This document shows, one piece after another, positions 37,358 through 45,518 of a stretch of 64,000 nt of DNA. The notes beneath the pieces were generated by a model. That model worked only from the letters and a program-made list of their open reading frames with translations. It ran no database searches and was not told where the DNA came from. The number at the start of each line of letters is the position of its first letter. Position 1 is the first letter of the stretch. Origin of the DNA: CAZOZZ01 sp965262425 (GTDB taxonomy: Bacteria; Acidobacteriota; Terriglobia; 20CM-2-55-15); assembly GCA_965262425.1 (NCBI GenBank), contig OZ253536.1, positions 1,240,001 through 1,304,000 on the forward strand, given 5' to 3'. Both the position numbers and the translations under genes were made by a program.

Positions 37358-37900
37358 TCAGGAAGGCCGGGCTTTCTTCGCGTACTCTTCTGATTTTCCT
37401 CGGGGGACGGACAGGGATTTCCAGTGGGTTCCTCGCCGGTGTTTTGCGATGTAGAGGATCTGGCCCACGTGAAGGCTGTAGTGCCACAGCTGACGACTGA
37501 TGGCTTCCACCACCGAGTGTGCCTCTCCACGAATGTAGATCGTTTGAGCGAGTTCCTCCTCACCGAGGCTCTCGAGGGTTCCGAACAGGTGGGACCAGCC
37601 GCGTTCCCAGATCTCTATCAGACCCTCCCGGTTCTCCACATCATCGACAAATTCGCCGTCTCGTGCTCTATCCGGCTTTTCCCCGTCGGTTGTCAGGAAG
37701 TCAGTCCATCGGGAAACCATGTTGCCGCCGAGGTGCTTGATCAGGACGGCGATGCTGTTGGACTCTCCATCGGGTGTCCATCGGTAATCCTCATCCTGGA
37801 GTTGCTCGAAGGCTTTTTCCGCGAGTCTCTTGATCCTCTTGAAGTCAGCGATGCTGGCATCGAGGTAGTTTTGGGCCAGCGTCGGGCTTGTGTCGTTCAT
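37358..37900 (-). CDS. DinB/DUF1572-family protein
   Basis: A 180-residue four-helix-bundle protein of the DinB-like superfamily (DUF1572). Metal ligands are probably the His in VLIKHLGGNM and those in QLWHYSLHVGQILYIAKH. Members are metal-dependent thiol transferases or unknowns; specific function is not predictable. Single gene, divergent from the molybdate block. Upstream (37901-38047) is shared, AT-rich promoter DNA. Confidence 0.85.
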   Translation of the reverse strand: MNDTSPTLAQNYLDASIADFKRIKRLAEKAFEQLQDEDYRWTPDGESNSIAVLIKHLGGNMVSRWTDFLTTDGEKPDRARDGEFVDDVENREGLIEIWERGWSHLFGTLESLGEEELAQTIYIRGEAHSVVEAISRQLWHYSLHVGQILYIAKHRRGTHWKSLSVPRGKSEEYAKKARPS

Positions 37901-37979
37901 TGAATCCGTCCTGTCGAGTTGTTCGCTACTAGCTTAATTTCAATCTTCCTCAAAGCAAAGCCGCATTCAGAAATAAATC

Positions 37980-38038
37980 GTATTAAATCAAAATATATAG
38001 AAAAGAGATATGTATTAAATCATATAAAATAGTATAAT
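37980..38038 (+). promoter_or_regulatory. promoter and direct repeats upstream of the HTH-Mop regulator
   Basis: GTATTAAATCA occurs twice (37980-37990 and 38012-38022), 32 bp apart, about three helical turns, on the same face. TATAAT at 38033-38038 ends only nine bases before the ATG at 38048, so the transcript would be leaderless or nearly so. The repeats are candidate operators for autoregulation. Confidence 0.55.
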
Positions 38039-38047
38039 ACCATCTGC

Positions 38048-38449
38048 ATGGACTTGCTCAAACCCGCTGAAGCCGCGCGAGAATTGGGAGTCAGCTACCC
38101 CACGATGAAGCAATGGATTTACCGTGGGAAGGTGGAGTCGGTGAAAACGCCCGGAGGGCACCATCGGATTTCACGTGCCGAAATCGATCGGCTTGCAGGC
38201 AAGGACGATTCGGCGCGGCGCCGGCAGCGAACAGGCTCGCTGCCGGCCATCAGCGGGAGAAACAGGTTACGGGGGGAGGTCGTCGAGGTTCGATACGACG
38301 GTCTCCTCGCCGAAGTGCGGATTGACGTCGCCGGACAGATGGTGACCGCCATCATTACACGGGGCGCCGCCGAGGAGTTGGATCTCAGACGGGGAGTCCG
38401 CGCGACGGCGCTGATAAAGGCGACCGAAGTGATGGTGATACGCGAATAG
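38048..38449 (+). CDS. molybdate-responsive regulator: MerR/excisionase-type HTH fused to a Mop domain
   Basis: A 133-residue protein. Residues 1-52 form a MerR/excisionase-type HTH (PAEAARELGVSYPTMKQWIYRGKV, then TPGGHHRISRAEIDRL). Residues about 65-133 form a single Mop (TOBE) molybdate-binding domain (NRLRGEVVEVRYDGLLAEVRID to VRATALIKATEVMVI). It lies just before modABC, so it most likely senses molybdate and controls the transporter, replacing ModE. Its last codons (R-E-stop) come from a half MITE T1 that overlaps the stop TAG. Confidence 0.88.
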   Translation: MDLLKPAEAARELGVSYPTMKQWIYRGKVESVKTPGGHHRISRAEIDRLAGKDDSARRRQRTGSLPAISGRNRLRGEVVEVRYDGLLAEVRIDVAGQMVTAIITRGAAEELDLRRGVRATALIKATEVMVIRE

Positions 38450-38531
38450 TGGTTCTATTGAACGAAAAATCGGGGAAATATGGACCGATTCTACGGCTTT
38501 CGCAGCAGATTCCTTTTGCCGCGCGGGCTCC
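38442..38531 (-). repeat. MITE family T1, half copy E
   Basis: It holds about 90 bp of the T1 element (from GCGAATAGTGGTTC to the terminal GGCTCCTAG); the other half is missing. It spans the end of the HTH-Mop gene and the region just before modA. Confidence 0.8.
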
Positions 38532-38551
38532 TAGTCAGAGACAGTCTCCAC

Positions 38552-39343
38552 GTGTACTTCAAACGAACCGTTTCCCTGATTTGTCTGGTTTTCCTGATCG
38601 CGCCCCCGTCGTTTGCCCAGGAGGTGTTCGTCGCGGCCGCGTCCAACCTGAACTTCGCGATCCGGGAGATCATCGAGGAGTTCGAAGCGCGTACGCCGCA
38701 CCAGGTACGTCTTTCGTTGGCGTCGTCCGGCATCCTGTTCAACCAGATTCAAAACGGCGCCCCGTTTGATGTCTACCTGTCCGCCGACAGCGCATATCCG
38801 AAACAACTGGAACTCCGGGGCCTGGTCGAACCCGAATCCGGGTTTCTCTACGCCTTGGGCCGGATTGTTGTCTGGGTTCGCACCGGGTCGCCGGTCGATG
38901 TGGAAAGGTTGGGGATCGAATCGCTGCTCGAGGGTGTCGGGAAAGTAGCGATCGCCAATCCGAGGCATGCCCCCTATGGCCGAGCCGCCGTTGCCGCCAT
39001 GGAACACTACGGGGTATGGGACTCGGTTTCCGACAGGATCGTAATGGGTGAAAACGTTGCTCAGGCCGCTCAGTTCGTGCAGTCGGGCGCGGCCCGGATC
39101 GGGATCATCCCGTTGTCGCTGGCGTTGTCGGGTCCGATGAAGGATGCGGGTCGATACTGGGAGGTTCCACCGGAAACGCATCCGATTATCGAGCAGGAGG
39201 GCGTCATACTCGTACGGGCCCGCGGCTCGGGCCGGCTCGAAGCCGCCCGCGCGTTTGCGGACTGGCTTGGCGGGACACGGGGAAGGGCGGTTCTCCGCCG
39301 GTATGGTTTTGCGATGGCCCCGGGCCCGGGCGGAGCGCGATGA
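38552..39343 (+). CDS. modA: molybdate ABC transporter substrate-binding protein
   Basis: A 263-residue periplasmic binding protein from GTG 38552, giving signal peptide YFKRTVSLICLVFLIAPPSF cleaved after FAQ. VFVAAASNLNFAIREIIEEF, SLASSGILFNQIQNGAPFDVYLSAD and IANPRHAPYGRAA are ModA motifs for oxyanion binding. The frame is open upstream to ATG 38480 inside the half MITE, which would add 24 MITE-encoded residues and spoil the signal peptide; I prefer GTG 38552. modB overlaps by ATGA. Confidence 0.93.
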   Translation: MYFKRTVSLICLVFLIAPPSFAQEVFVAAASNLNFAIREIIEEFEARTPHQVRLSLASSGILFNQIQNGAPFDVYLSADSAYPKQLELRGLVEPESGFLYALGRIVVWVRTGSPVDVERLGIESLLEGVGKVAIANPRHAPYGRAAVAAMEHYGVWDSVSDRIVMGENVAQAAQFVQSGAARIGIIPLSLALSGPMKDAGRYWEVPPETHPIIEQEGVILVRARGSGRLEAARAFADWLGGTRGRAVLRRYGFAMAPGPGGAR

Positions 39344-40020
39344 ACTGGGTTGCACTCTCGACGACCTTCAAGCTGGCCGCGGTCACCTCGCTCATCCTGC
39401 TGATACTGGGCATTCCGATCGCGTACTGGCTGACCTATTCGAAGTGGAAGTGGAAATTCCTGGTGGAAGCCGTGGTCGCGTTGCCACTCGTCCTGCCGCC
39501 TACGGTTCTGGGATTCTATGTTCTCGTTGCGATCGGACCTCGGAGTCCCCTGGGACGGGGATATGAGGGACTGGTCGGTCACCCGCTGCCGTTCACGTTT
39601 GAAGGCCTGGTCCTGGCCTCGATACTCTACAGTCTGCCGTTCGCGGTTCAACCCATGGCCATGGCGTTCGCGTCGGTTGACCTGAAATTCCTGGAGGCGT
39701 CCTGGCTGCTCGGCGTTTCGAGGATGGGAACATTCTTCCGGATCGTCTTGCCTCAGTCGATCGGGGGGCTGATGACCGGCGTTGTCCTCAGCTTTGCCCA
39801 CACGCTCGGTGAATTCGGTGTAGTTCTGATGGTTGGAGGCAACATCGAAGGGGTGACCCGGACCGTGTCGATCGACATCTACGACGAGGTCCAGGCGTTG
39901 AATTATGCCGGTGCGAATCGGACGGCCCTTCTTCTGCTTGTGTTCTCCTTCGTGGTGCTTTCGCTGGTTTACGCGTTCAACAGGAAAGTGTGGGCGGTGT
40001 GGCCCGATATCCGCGCATGA
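39340..40020 (+). CDS. modB: molybdate ABC transporter permease
   Basis: A 226-residue inner-membrane permease with about five TM helices (first at LAAVTSLILLILGIPIAYWL). PLVLPPTVLGFYVL and the EAA loop GVSRMGTFFRIVLPQSIGG...HTLGEFG are typical of ModB/CysT. It overlaps modA and modC starts by ATGA on both sides, a tightly coupled operon. Confidence 0.95.
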   Translation: MNWVALSTTFKLAAVTSLILLILGIPIAYWLTYSKWKWKFLVEAVVALPLVLPPTVLGFYVLVAIGPRSPLGRGYEGLVGHPLPFTFEGLVLASILYSLPFAVQPMAMAFASVDLKFLEASWLLGVSRMGTFFRIVLPQSIGGLMTGVVLSFAHTLGEFGVVLMVGGNIEGVTRTVSIDIYDEVQALNYAGANRTALLLLVFSFVVLSLVYAFNRKVWAVWPDIRA

Positions 40021-41117
40021 ATGCCGCCGCTGCCACCCTGAGGGCCGATTTCCAGAAACAATATCCGGAGGGACCCCTGATTTCAGCGTCGTTGGAGATT
40101 CCGTCCCAGCCACCTCGAGTGTCGATCCTCTTTGGGCGGTCCGGTTCGGGCAAGACCACGATCCTGCGGTGTCTGGCGGGCCTGGATTCGATCACGTCGG
40201 GGAAGATCCTTTATGGGGACGACACCTGGGAGGACAAGGCCGCGAGGCGATGGCTCCCTCCACAGAAACGCTCGGTCGGCTTTCTGTTCCAGGATTACGC
40301 CGTGTTTCCTCACCTGACGGCGAGGGCAAACATCGCTTATGGCTTGCGAGCCATTTCAAAGTCCGACCGCGACCGGCGGATAGAGGAAACGAGCCGAATG
40401 CTCGGGCTCGGAGAACTTCTGGACCGCATGCCGGGACAGCTTTCCGGTGGTCAGCAGCAACGCGTGGCTCTGGCCCGAGTGTTGGTTCGACAACCCGACT
40501 TGTTGCTTCTGGACGAGCCCTTTTCCTCTCTGGATGCCCCTACGCGCGAGGAGGTCCGATCGCAACTGGCCAGACTGTTGCGCACACTGTCGATTCCTGC
40601 GATCGTGGTCACCCATGATTGGGTGGACGCGCTGACGCTGGGCGATGAAATGATAGTGATCAGCGACGGCCGGATCCTGCAGCGAGGCTCTCCCCAGGAG
40701 GTGTTGACCAAGCCGCAACATCGTGAAGTGGCCGCGGCTGTCGGTGTCGAGACGGTGGCGAAAGGAAGTATCGAGACGAGGGCAGCAGGCATTGTAACCC
40801 TGCGTGTCGGCGCCTGTCTTCTCGTGGCGGTTGATCCGGGCGGCGACGACCGTGACTTCTACGTCTGTGTTCGGGGCGAGGACGTGACGCTTGAAAAGGG
40901 CTCTCCCGGAGCCAGCAGCGCCCGCAACCATCTGCCTGGCCGTGTCCGCGAAATCGTGCCAACGGGAGTTCTGACGAAAGTGATCGTCGACGTCGGGTTT
41001 GACCTGGTCTCCCTTGTGACGCGCCAGGCTGCCGAGGACCTGGACCTGTTTCCCGGCGCCGAGATACTCGCCGCCTTCAAGGCCTCGATTGTCCATCTGA
41101 TTCCCCGAAACTCCTGA
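40017..41117 (+). CDS. modC: molybdate ABC transporter ATP-binding protein
   Basis: A 366-residue ATPase starting at ATG 40017, overlapping the modB stop. Walker A is GRSGSGKTT, the signature LSGGQQQR, Walker B LLLLDEPF, and the switch His is in VVTHDW. The C-terminal 90 residues contain a TOBE/Mop domain (ARNHLPGRVREIVPTG to EILAAFKASIVHLI) that can bind molybdate and modulate transport. End of the operon. Confidence 0.95.
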   Translation: MNAAAATLRADFQKQYPEGPLISASLEIPSQPPRVSILFGRSGSGKTTILRCLAGLDSITSGKILYGDDTWEDKAARRWLPPQKRSVGFLFQDYAVFPHLTARANIAYGLRAISKSDRDRRIEETSRMLGLGELLDRMPGQLSGGQQQRVALARVLVRQPDLLLLDEPFSSLDAPTREEVRSQLARLLRTLSIPAIVVTHDWVDALTLGDEMIVISDGRILQRGSPQEVLTKPQHREVAAAVGVETVAKGSIETRAAGIVTLRVGACLLVAVDPGGDDRDFYVCVRGEDVTLEKGSPGASSARNHLPGRVREIVPTGVLTKVIVDVGFDLVSLVTRQAAEDLDLFPGAEILAAFKASIVHLIPRNS

Positions 41118-41289
41118 CCGTCCCCCGGTTCGACCGAACGGACCCCGGGCCACGTCCCCTTGCCCATTGCAACAGGGACGGCCCCATGCCAAGCTAAAAG
41201 TCTGGAGGAGTCCAGATTCCCTTCCCACGGACGGGTCTCGTCGTCAGGTTTCGAACCTTACATACGGATATTATATCGCCACATCCAGG

Positions 41290-43623
41290 ATGAATATTAC
41301 CCGGAAAATCGGTACCCTTCTCTTGCTGATGACGGTGGGATCTCTCATCGGCGTGACCAGCATCGCCGTGTTCCTGTCGGGCACCAGCAGAGACGCCGTG
41401 CTCCTGATCGCGGGCATGATGGAGATGAATCTTGCACAGCGTGTTCATGTACAGGCGCTGAGGGTTCAGAGCGGCCATCCGGACGCCGTTCGAGAACTGG
41501 AAGAACTGGTTGCCGCGTTTGACGTTTTCGTCGACCTTGGGCGAACCGAAGGCCCCCCCGCCCCGCCCGTACGTTCGATCGATGAAACCCTGACCCAACT
41601 CGTGTTGCTGTCTGAGCGTGACGTGGAAAGGATTCAGCAGGCCGCCCGCCTCATTCGCGAGGGCTTGCCCACCCTGCCGCCGGATCTTCAGCAGGAGTTA
41701 GATGCCGTCGGAAGGGAATGGGCGGAAGTTCGGCCGGATCTGGTACGGCTCACCCAACCGGGGTTGGACGACCCATCAGAGGCCGAGAGCCTGGACCGGA
41801 TCGACACGCGTATCGGCGAACTCGTACGAGCCCTTGAGGTGCTTCAGGGCGCGGTCGGTGTCCGGCTTCAACTGCAACGCGGACGCTTGTTATACGTGAT
41901 GGGTTCGATTGCCTTGACCTCACTTGCTCTGTTCGGATTCGGAATCTGGACAACACATCGGTACATCGCGCGACCGATTCGCAGTCTGGATGAAGCCGCC
42001 CGTAGCGTCAGCGGGGGCGAGTTCAGCAAACGGGTTCCGATCCCTGCGGGTGGCGAGCTTGCCTCGCTGGCGGGCTCCTTCAATGGAATGCTCGAGGAAC
42101 TGGAACGCCTTCTCGAGGCCGCCGAACGCAGCGAAAAGCGCTATCGGGAACTCTTCGACAATGCCAACGATCTGATCTGTATCGCAGATCTGACGGGCCG
42201 TTTCACATCCATCAACAAGGCTGCGGAAAGCATTTCCGGTTATACCCACGACGAAGCTCTCGGTATGCGCCTGCAGGATCTCGTCGCTTCCGAATATGTA
42301 GAGGTGGTGGAGCGCATGATGGCGCGGAAGCTCGAGGGAGACACCCAGACTGTCTACGAGGTGGAGATAATTTCCAAGGACGGAGAACGGGTCCCTCTGG
42401 AACTGAGCACGCGTCTCACCTTCGACAACGGAAAGCCGGTTGGCGTTGAGGGCATCGGGCGAGACATTTCTGAGCGCAAGCATCTTCAGGAGCAACTCTG
42501 GCTCGCGCAGAAGATGGACGTGGTCGGACGACTCGCGGGCGGCATCGCCCATGACTTCGGCAACGTGTTGACGATCGTGACGGGCTACTGCGCCCTGCTT
42601 CTCGGCGTGATGCCGGAAGGAGATCCCGCGCGGGAACAGGTGGAAGGAATCAAGCGTGCGGCCGATCGAGGCACTTCGCTGACGAACCAGATTCTGAGCT
42701 TTAGCCGAGGACAGTTCGTTCAACCACGGATGCTTTCACTCAATGCCGTAGTGGCGGAACAGGCCGAAATGCTGTGGCGCATTCTGGGTGAAAATGTAGA
42801 ACTGGCGACGGTGTTGAACCCGACGGTGGGACTGGTCCATTTCGACCCGGGCCAACTCGAGCAGGTGATCATGAACCTTGCTTTGAACTCCAGAGATGCG
42901 ATGCCCGGCGGCGGCCGACTTACACTGGCGACATCCCGTGTGGATCTGGATGAAAGCGATCCGGCACTTCCTGGATGCGAAGCGGGTGAGTATGTGGCCC
43001 TGGAGGTGAGGGACACCGGCGAGGGTATGAAGGCCGAAACAGTAGAGCGGATGTTTGAACCGTTCTTCACGACCAAGGCAAAGGGAACGGGATTGGGACT
43101 GTCGACGGTGTACGGGATCGTTCGAGAGAACGGAGGTCGCATCGAGGTCGAAAGCGAACTCGGACAAGGGACTCGGATTCGAATCTGTCTTCCCCGTGCC
43201 GGCGACGTCGAACAGCCGGAACCGGTTCCGGCCGACCCGGAGCAAATCACCGTCGGACCAAATGAGACGGTCCTGCTTGTCGAGGACGAGGAAACGGTTC
43301 GGCGGCTTGTCGGAGGGATGATTCGCGCTCTGGGCTATGCGGTGATCGAAGCGCGGGACGAGAAGGACGCCGTCGAGATCAGCGAGGGAACCGAGCACAT
43401 CGACATTCTGTTGACCGACGTCGTGATGCCCAACCTCAATGGCCCGCAACTGGCACATCAGATCCGGCTCAATCGTCCGGACATCAAGGTCCTGTTCATG
43501 TCCGGTTACACCGGGGGCGCTCTGAACTATCACGTACGGGACAGGCAGGACGTCCACCTGCTTCAAAAGCCCTTCACGCCCGAATCCATGGCAGCAAAGA
43601 TGCGTGAAGTCCTGGACAGCTAG
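41290..43623 (+). CDS. hybrid sensor histidine kinase (HAMP-PAS-HisKA-HATPase-REC)
   Basis: A 777-residue membrane kinase from ATG 41290; the frame is open upstream to 41167 without a better start. TM1 is about residues 7-27, followed by a helical periplasmic sensor, TM2 LYVMGSIALTSLALFGFGIW, HAMP, PAS (ELFDNANDLICIADLTGRF), HisKA with His in LAGGIAHDFGN, HATPase (NLALNSRDAM, DTGEGM, GTGLGLSTVYGI) and a C-terminal receiver with phospho-acceptor Asp in DILLTDVVMP. Stimulus unknown; proximity to modABC may be accidental. The stop TAG at 43621-43623 is the CTAG target of an IS630-derived MITE. Confidence 0.92.
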   Translation: MNITRKIGTLLLLMTVGSLIGVTSIAVFLSGTSRDAVLLIAGMMEMNLAQRVHVQALRVQSGHPDAVRELEELVAAFDVFVDLGRTEGPPAPPVRSIDETLTQLVLLSERDVERIQQAARLIREGLPTLPPDLQQELDAVGREWAEVRPDLVRLTQPGLDDPSEAESLDRIDTRIGELVRALEVLQGAVGVRLQLQRGRLLYVMGSIALTSLALFGFGIWTTHRYIARPIRSLDEAARSVSGGEFSKRVPIPAGGELASLAGSFNGMLEELERLLEAAERSEKRYRELFDNANDLICIADLTGRFTSINKAAESISGYTHDEALGMRLQDLVASEYVEVVERMMARKLEGDTQTVYEVEIISKDGERVPLELSTRLTFDNGKPVGVEGIGRDISERKHLQEQLWLAQKMDVVGRLAGGIAHDFGNVLTIVTGYCALLLGVMPEGDPAREQVEGIKRAADRGTSLTNQILSFSRGQFVQPRMLSLNAVVAEQAEMLWRILGENVELATVLNPTVGLVHFDPGQLEQVIMNLALNSRDAMPGGGRLTLATSRVDLDESDPALPGCEAGEYVALEVRDTGEGMKAETVERMFEPFFTTKAKGTGLGLSTVYGIVRENGGRIEVESELGQGTRIRICLPRAGDVEQPEPVPADPEQITVGPNETVLLVEDEETVRRLVGGMIRALGYAVIEARDEKDAVEISEGTEHIDILLTDVVMPNLNGPQLAHQIRLNRPDIKVLFMSGYTGGALNYHVRDRQDVHLLQKPFTPESMAAKMREVLDS

Positions 43624-43811
43624 TGTAGTCCGTCACAATTAACGTAACGGCTCTGGCTGTCCCATTTCTGATCATATATGAGGAAAATAATGACCATTAG
43701 ATCGGAAATCCCTGTGCGGAACGAACTCGGACGGCTTGGCCGAAGCCGCAGTGTGTCGGTCTGGCTCGGGGAACGATCCGAATAAGGTACAGTCTGTTAG
43801 ACGGGGACCAC
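43623..43811 (+). repeat. 189-bp internal-deletion derivative (MITE) of the IS630 element
   Basis: The left end GTGTAGTCCGTCACAATTAA and right end CAGTCTGTTAGACGGGGACC match the IS630 ends with a few changes; TA is at 43621-43622 and 43812-43813. About 960 bp of the interior are gone. The first 35 codons of the transposase frame survive (ATG 43678 to TAA 43785), starting RKIMTIRSEIPVRNELGRL. Confidence 0.93.
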
Positions 43812-43839
43812 TAGGCTCTCGGTCGAGAGACCTTCCTGA

Positions 43840-44253
43840 CTACCACTCGACCCCTGCGAAGGTCAGGACTTTTTTCAGGCCGTCTTTGTTGGTTTCCCAG
43901 TGCAGCAGCTCCAGAGCTTCGGAGGGTTCCATCCAGGCGTGGGAGACATGCTCGTTCGACAGCTTGATGAGTGGCTGGCTCTCTAACTCGATCCCGACCA
44001 GATGTTCGACCACCACCCAGCCGTTCCTGTCGAAGCGAAATTCGATCTTCGGATCGACCACTCGGGCAATCTCCTGGATGCCTGTTTCCTCCAGGACTTC
44101 GCGTCGACCTGCTTCGAGAAAATCCTCATCCTCGGGTTCGATATGGCCCGTCACCGGTTGCCAGGCATAACTCCAGCCGGGCGGTCGACGCAACAGCAGG
44201 ATCAGGGCTCGCGGTTTTCTGAGGTAAACAATGACCTGTACTTTTCGTATCAT
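43840..44253 (-). CDS. Nudix hydrolase
   Basis: A 137-residue Nudix protein. The Nudix box runs from GHIEPEDEDFLEAGRREVLEE to TGI, with the REVLEETGI catalytic/metal helix; the leading IRKVQVIVYLRKPRALILLLRR is the first strand pair. It resembles the dihydroneopterin-triphosphate/NudB-like group, but the substrate cannot be fixed. I choose ATG 44253 because the longer frame (to 44370) would overlap the divergent arfB start. Confidence 0.85.
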   Translation of the reverse strand: MIRKVQVIVYLRKPRALILLLRRPPGWSYAWQPVTGHIEPEDEDFLEAGRREVLEETGIQEIARVVDPKIEFRFDRNGWVVVEHLVGIELESQPLIKLSNEHVSHAWMEPSEALELLHWETNKDGLKKVLTFAGVEW

Positions 44254-44316
44254 TTCAGTTGGGTCAGCAGTATACCCGGGGGTGACGGTCCATGATCCAT
44301 CTGGTCGAGGTTTGTT

Positions 44317-44748
44317 TTGATTGAAGTGAACGAAACGGTATCCATTCCCGACAGCGAGATCGAATTCCATGTGTCCTCGAGCAGCGGTCCGGGAGGACAG
44401 AACGTCAACCGTGTGCGTACCCGGGTCACCCTCCGCTTCGACGTTGCGGCTTCAGTTCATCTGTCCGATCAGGAGAAGACGCGTGTCTTTGCCCGACTCC
44501 CCACACGCATCAACAAGGAAGGCGTGCTGCAGGTTCACTCTCAACGTCACCGAAGCCAGGAAATGAATCGTAACGCAGCCGAGCAACGCCTCGGCGAACT
44601 CCTGGGTCAGGCGCTCGAGGAAATCCGTCCCCGAAGGAAGACGCGGGTTCCGTCCGGAGCCAAAAAACGGCGCAGGGAAGACAAACGGCGCAGGTCCCGG
44701 CTCAAACAGACCCGGTCGCCGGGCAGTCGGACCGGGCAGGACGAGTGA
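44317..44748 (+). CDS. arfB: alternative ribosome-rescue factor / peptidyl-tRNA hydrolase
   Basis: A 143-residue protein with the GGQ motif in SSSSGPGGQNVNRVRTRV and a long basic C-terminal tail (RPRRKTRVPSGAKKRRREDK and on) that in ArfB/YaeJ/ICT1 enters the empty mRNA channel. It rescues stalled ribosomes by hydrolysing peptidyl-tRNA. The start is TTG 44317 with GAGG six bases upstream; GTG 44326 is an alternative. Its stop overlaps the next GTG start. Confidence 0.93.
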   Translation: MIEVNETVSIPDSEIEFHVSSSSGPGGQNVNRVRTRVTLRFDVAASVHLSDQEKTRVFARLPTRINKEGVLQVHSQRHRSQEMNRNAAEQRLGELLGQALEEIRPRRKTRVPSGAKKRRREDKRRRSRLKQTRSPGSRTGQDE

Positions 44749-45350
44749 ACGAGAAACTGGGAAGAATCCTTCACGCGATCAAATCCGGGCCGGCTGAACA
44801 CATGGTCGTTGCCGTCGCTGGAGGGTCGTGCTCGGGCAAAAGTACTCTCGCTGCCTGGTTGGTCCGACACCTCGTCGATGCAAAGGTGCTTCGAATGGAC
44901 GACTATTATCTCAGCCAACTCGTAAGCGAAGAGCGATTTACGGTCAATTTTGATGCGCCCGAGTCTCTGGATCTGGAAATGTTGCGAGCGCACCTGGATC
45001 GACTCAGAATCGGGGAAGGCATCGAAAAGCCGACCTACGACTTCCGGACCCACAACCGTACCGGCTTTGAATTCTTCGATGCCGCTGGGACAGTGGTGCT
45101 GGACGGTATTTTCGCGTTGCACCAGAGCCTCCGGGACCATGTGGACCTCGGAGTTTTTGTTGCCTGTTCCGACGACGAACGCCGGCGCAGGCGAATTCTG
45201 AGAGATTCAAGCGAGCGGGGGCGCTCGACCGCCAGTATAGTACATCAGTACGACAAGACGGTCCGGCCGATGCACGACCTTCACGTTGAGGGTACGCGCA
45301 GGGTGGCGGACGTGGTTTTTGGCAACGACGGGCCGTGGAAGGAGGACTAG
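44745..45350 (+). CDS. uridine-kinase-like P-loop kinase
   Basis: A 201-residue kinase with Walker A GGSCSGKST, MDDYYLSQ (uridine-kinase lid region), NFDAPESLD, YDFRTHNRTG and VVLDGIFAL. The family phosphorylates uridine/cytidine or related small molecules. GTG start overlaps arfB by four bases, so coupled. The stop TAG (45348-45350) is made of the TA target duplicate plus the first G of MITE T1 copy D. Without the MITE the frame would continue into the enoyl-CoA hydratase gene. Confidence 0.88.
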   Translation: MNEKLGRILHAIKSGPAEHMVVAVAGGSCSGKSTLAAWLVRHLVDAKVLRMDDYYLSQLVSEERFTVNFDAPESLDLEMLRAHLDRLRIGEGIEKPTYDFRTHNRTGFEFFDAAGTVVLDGIFALHQSLRDHVDLGVFVACSDDERRRRRILRDSSERGRSTASIVHQYDKTVRPMHDLHVEGTRRVADVVFGNDGPWKED

Positions 45351-45509
45351 GAGCCTGCGCGACAGAAGGGATCGTAGCGAGAAAGTGGAGAATCGAGGCC
45401 AGATTTTCTCGATTTTGAGGCGAATAGTCGTTCTATTTAACGAAAAATCGGGGAAATCTGGACCGATTATACCGCTTTCGCAGTAGATCTCTTCTGCCGC
45501 GCAGGCTCC
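45350..45509 (-). repeat. MITE family T1 (160 bp), copy D
   Basis: Inverse orientation relative to copies A-C; TA at 45348-45349 and 45510-45511. The right flank is TATAAG, so the target is CTAT rather than CTAG. It separates the kinase gene from the enoyl-CoA hydratase gene by its whole length. Confidence 0.9.
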
Positions 45510-45518
45510 TATAAGAAC

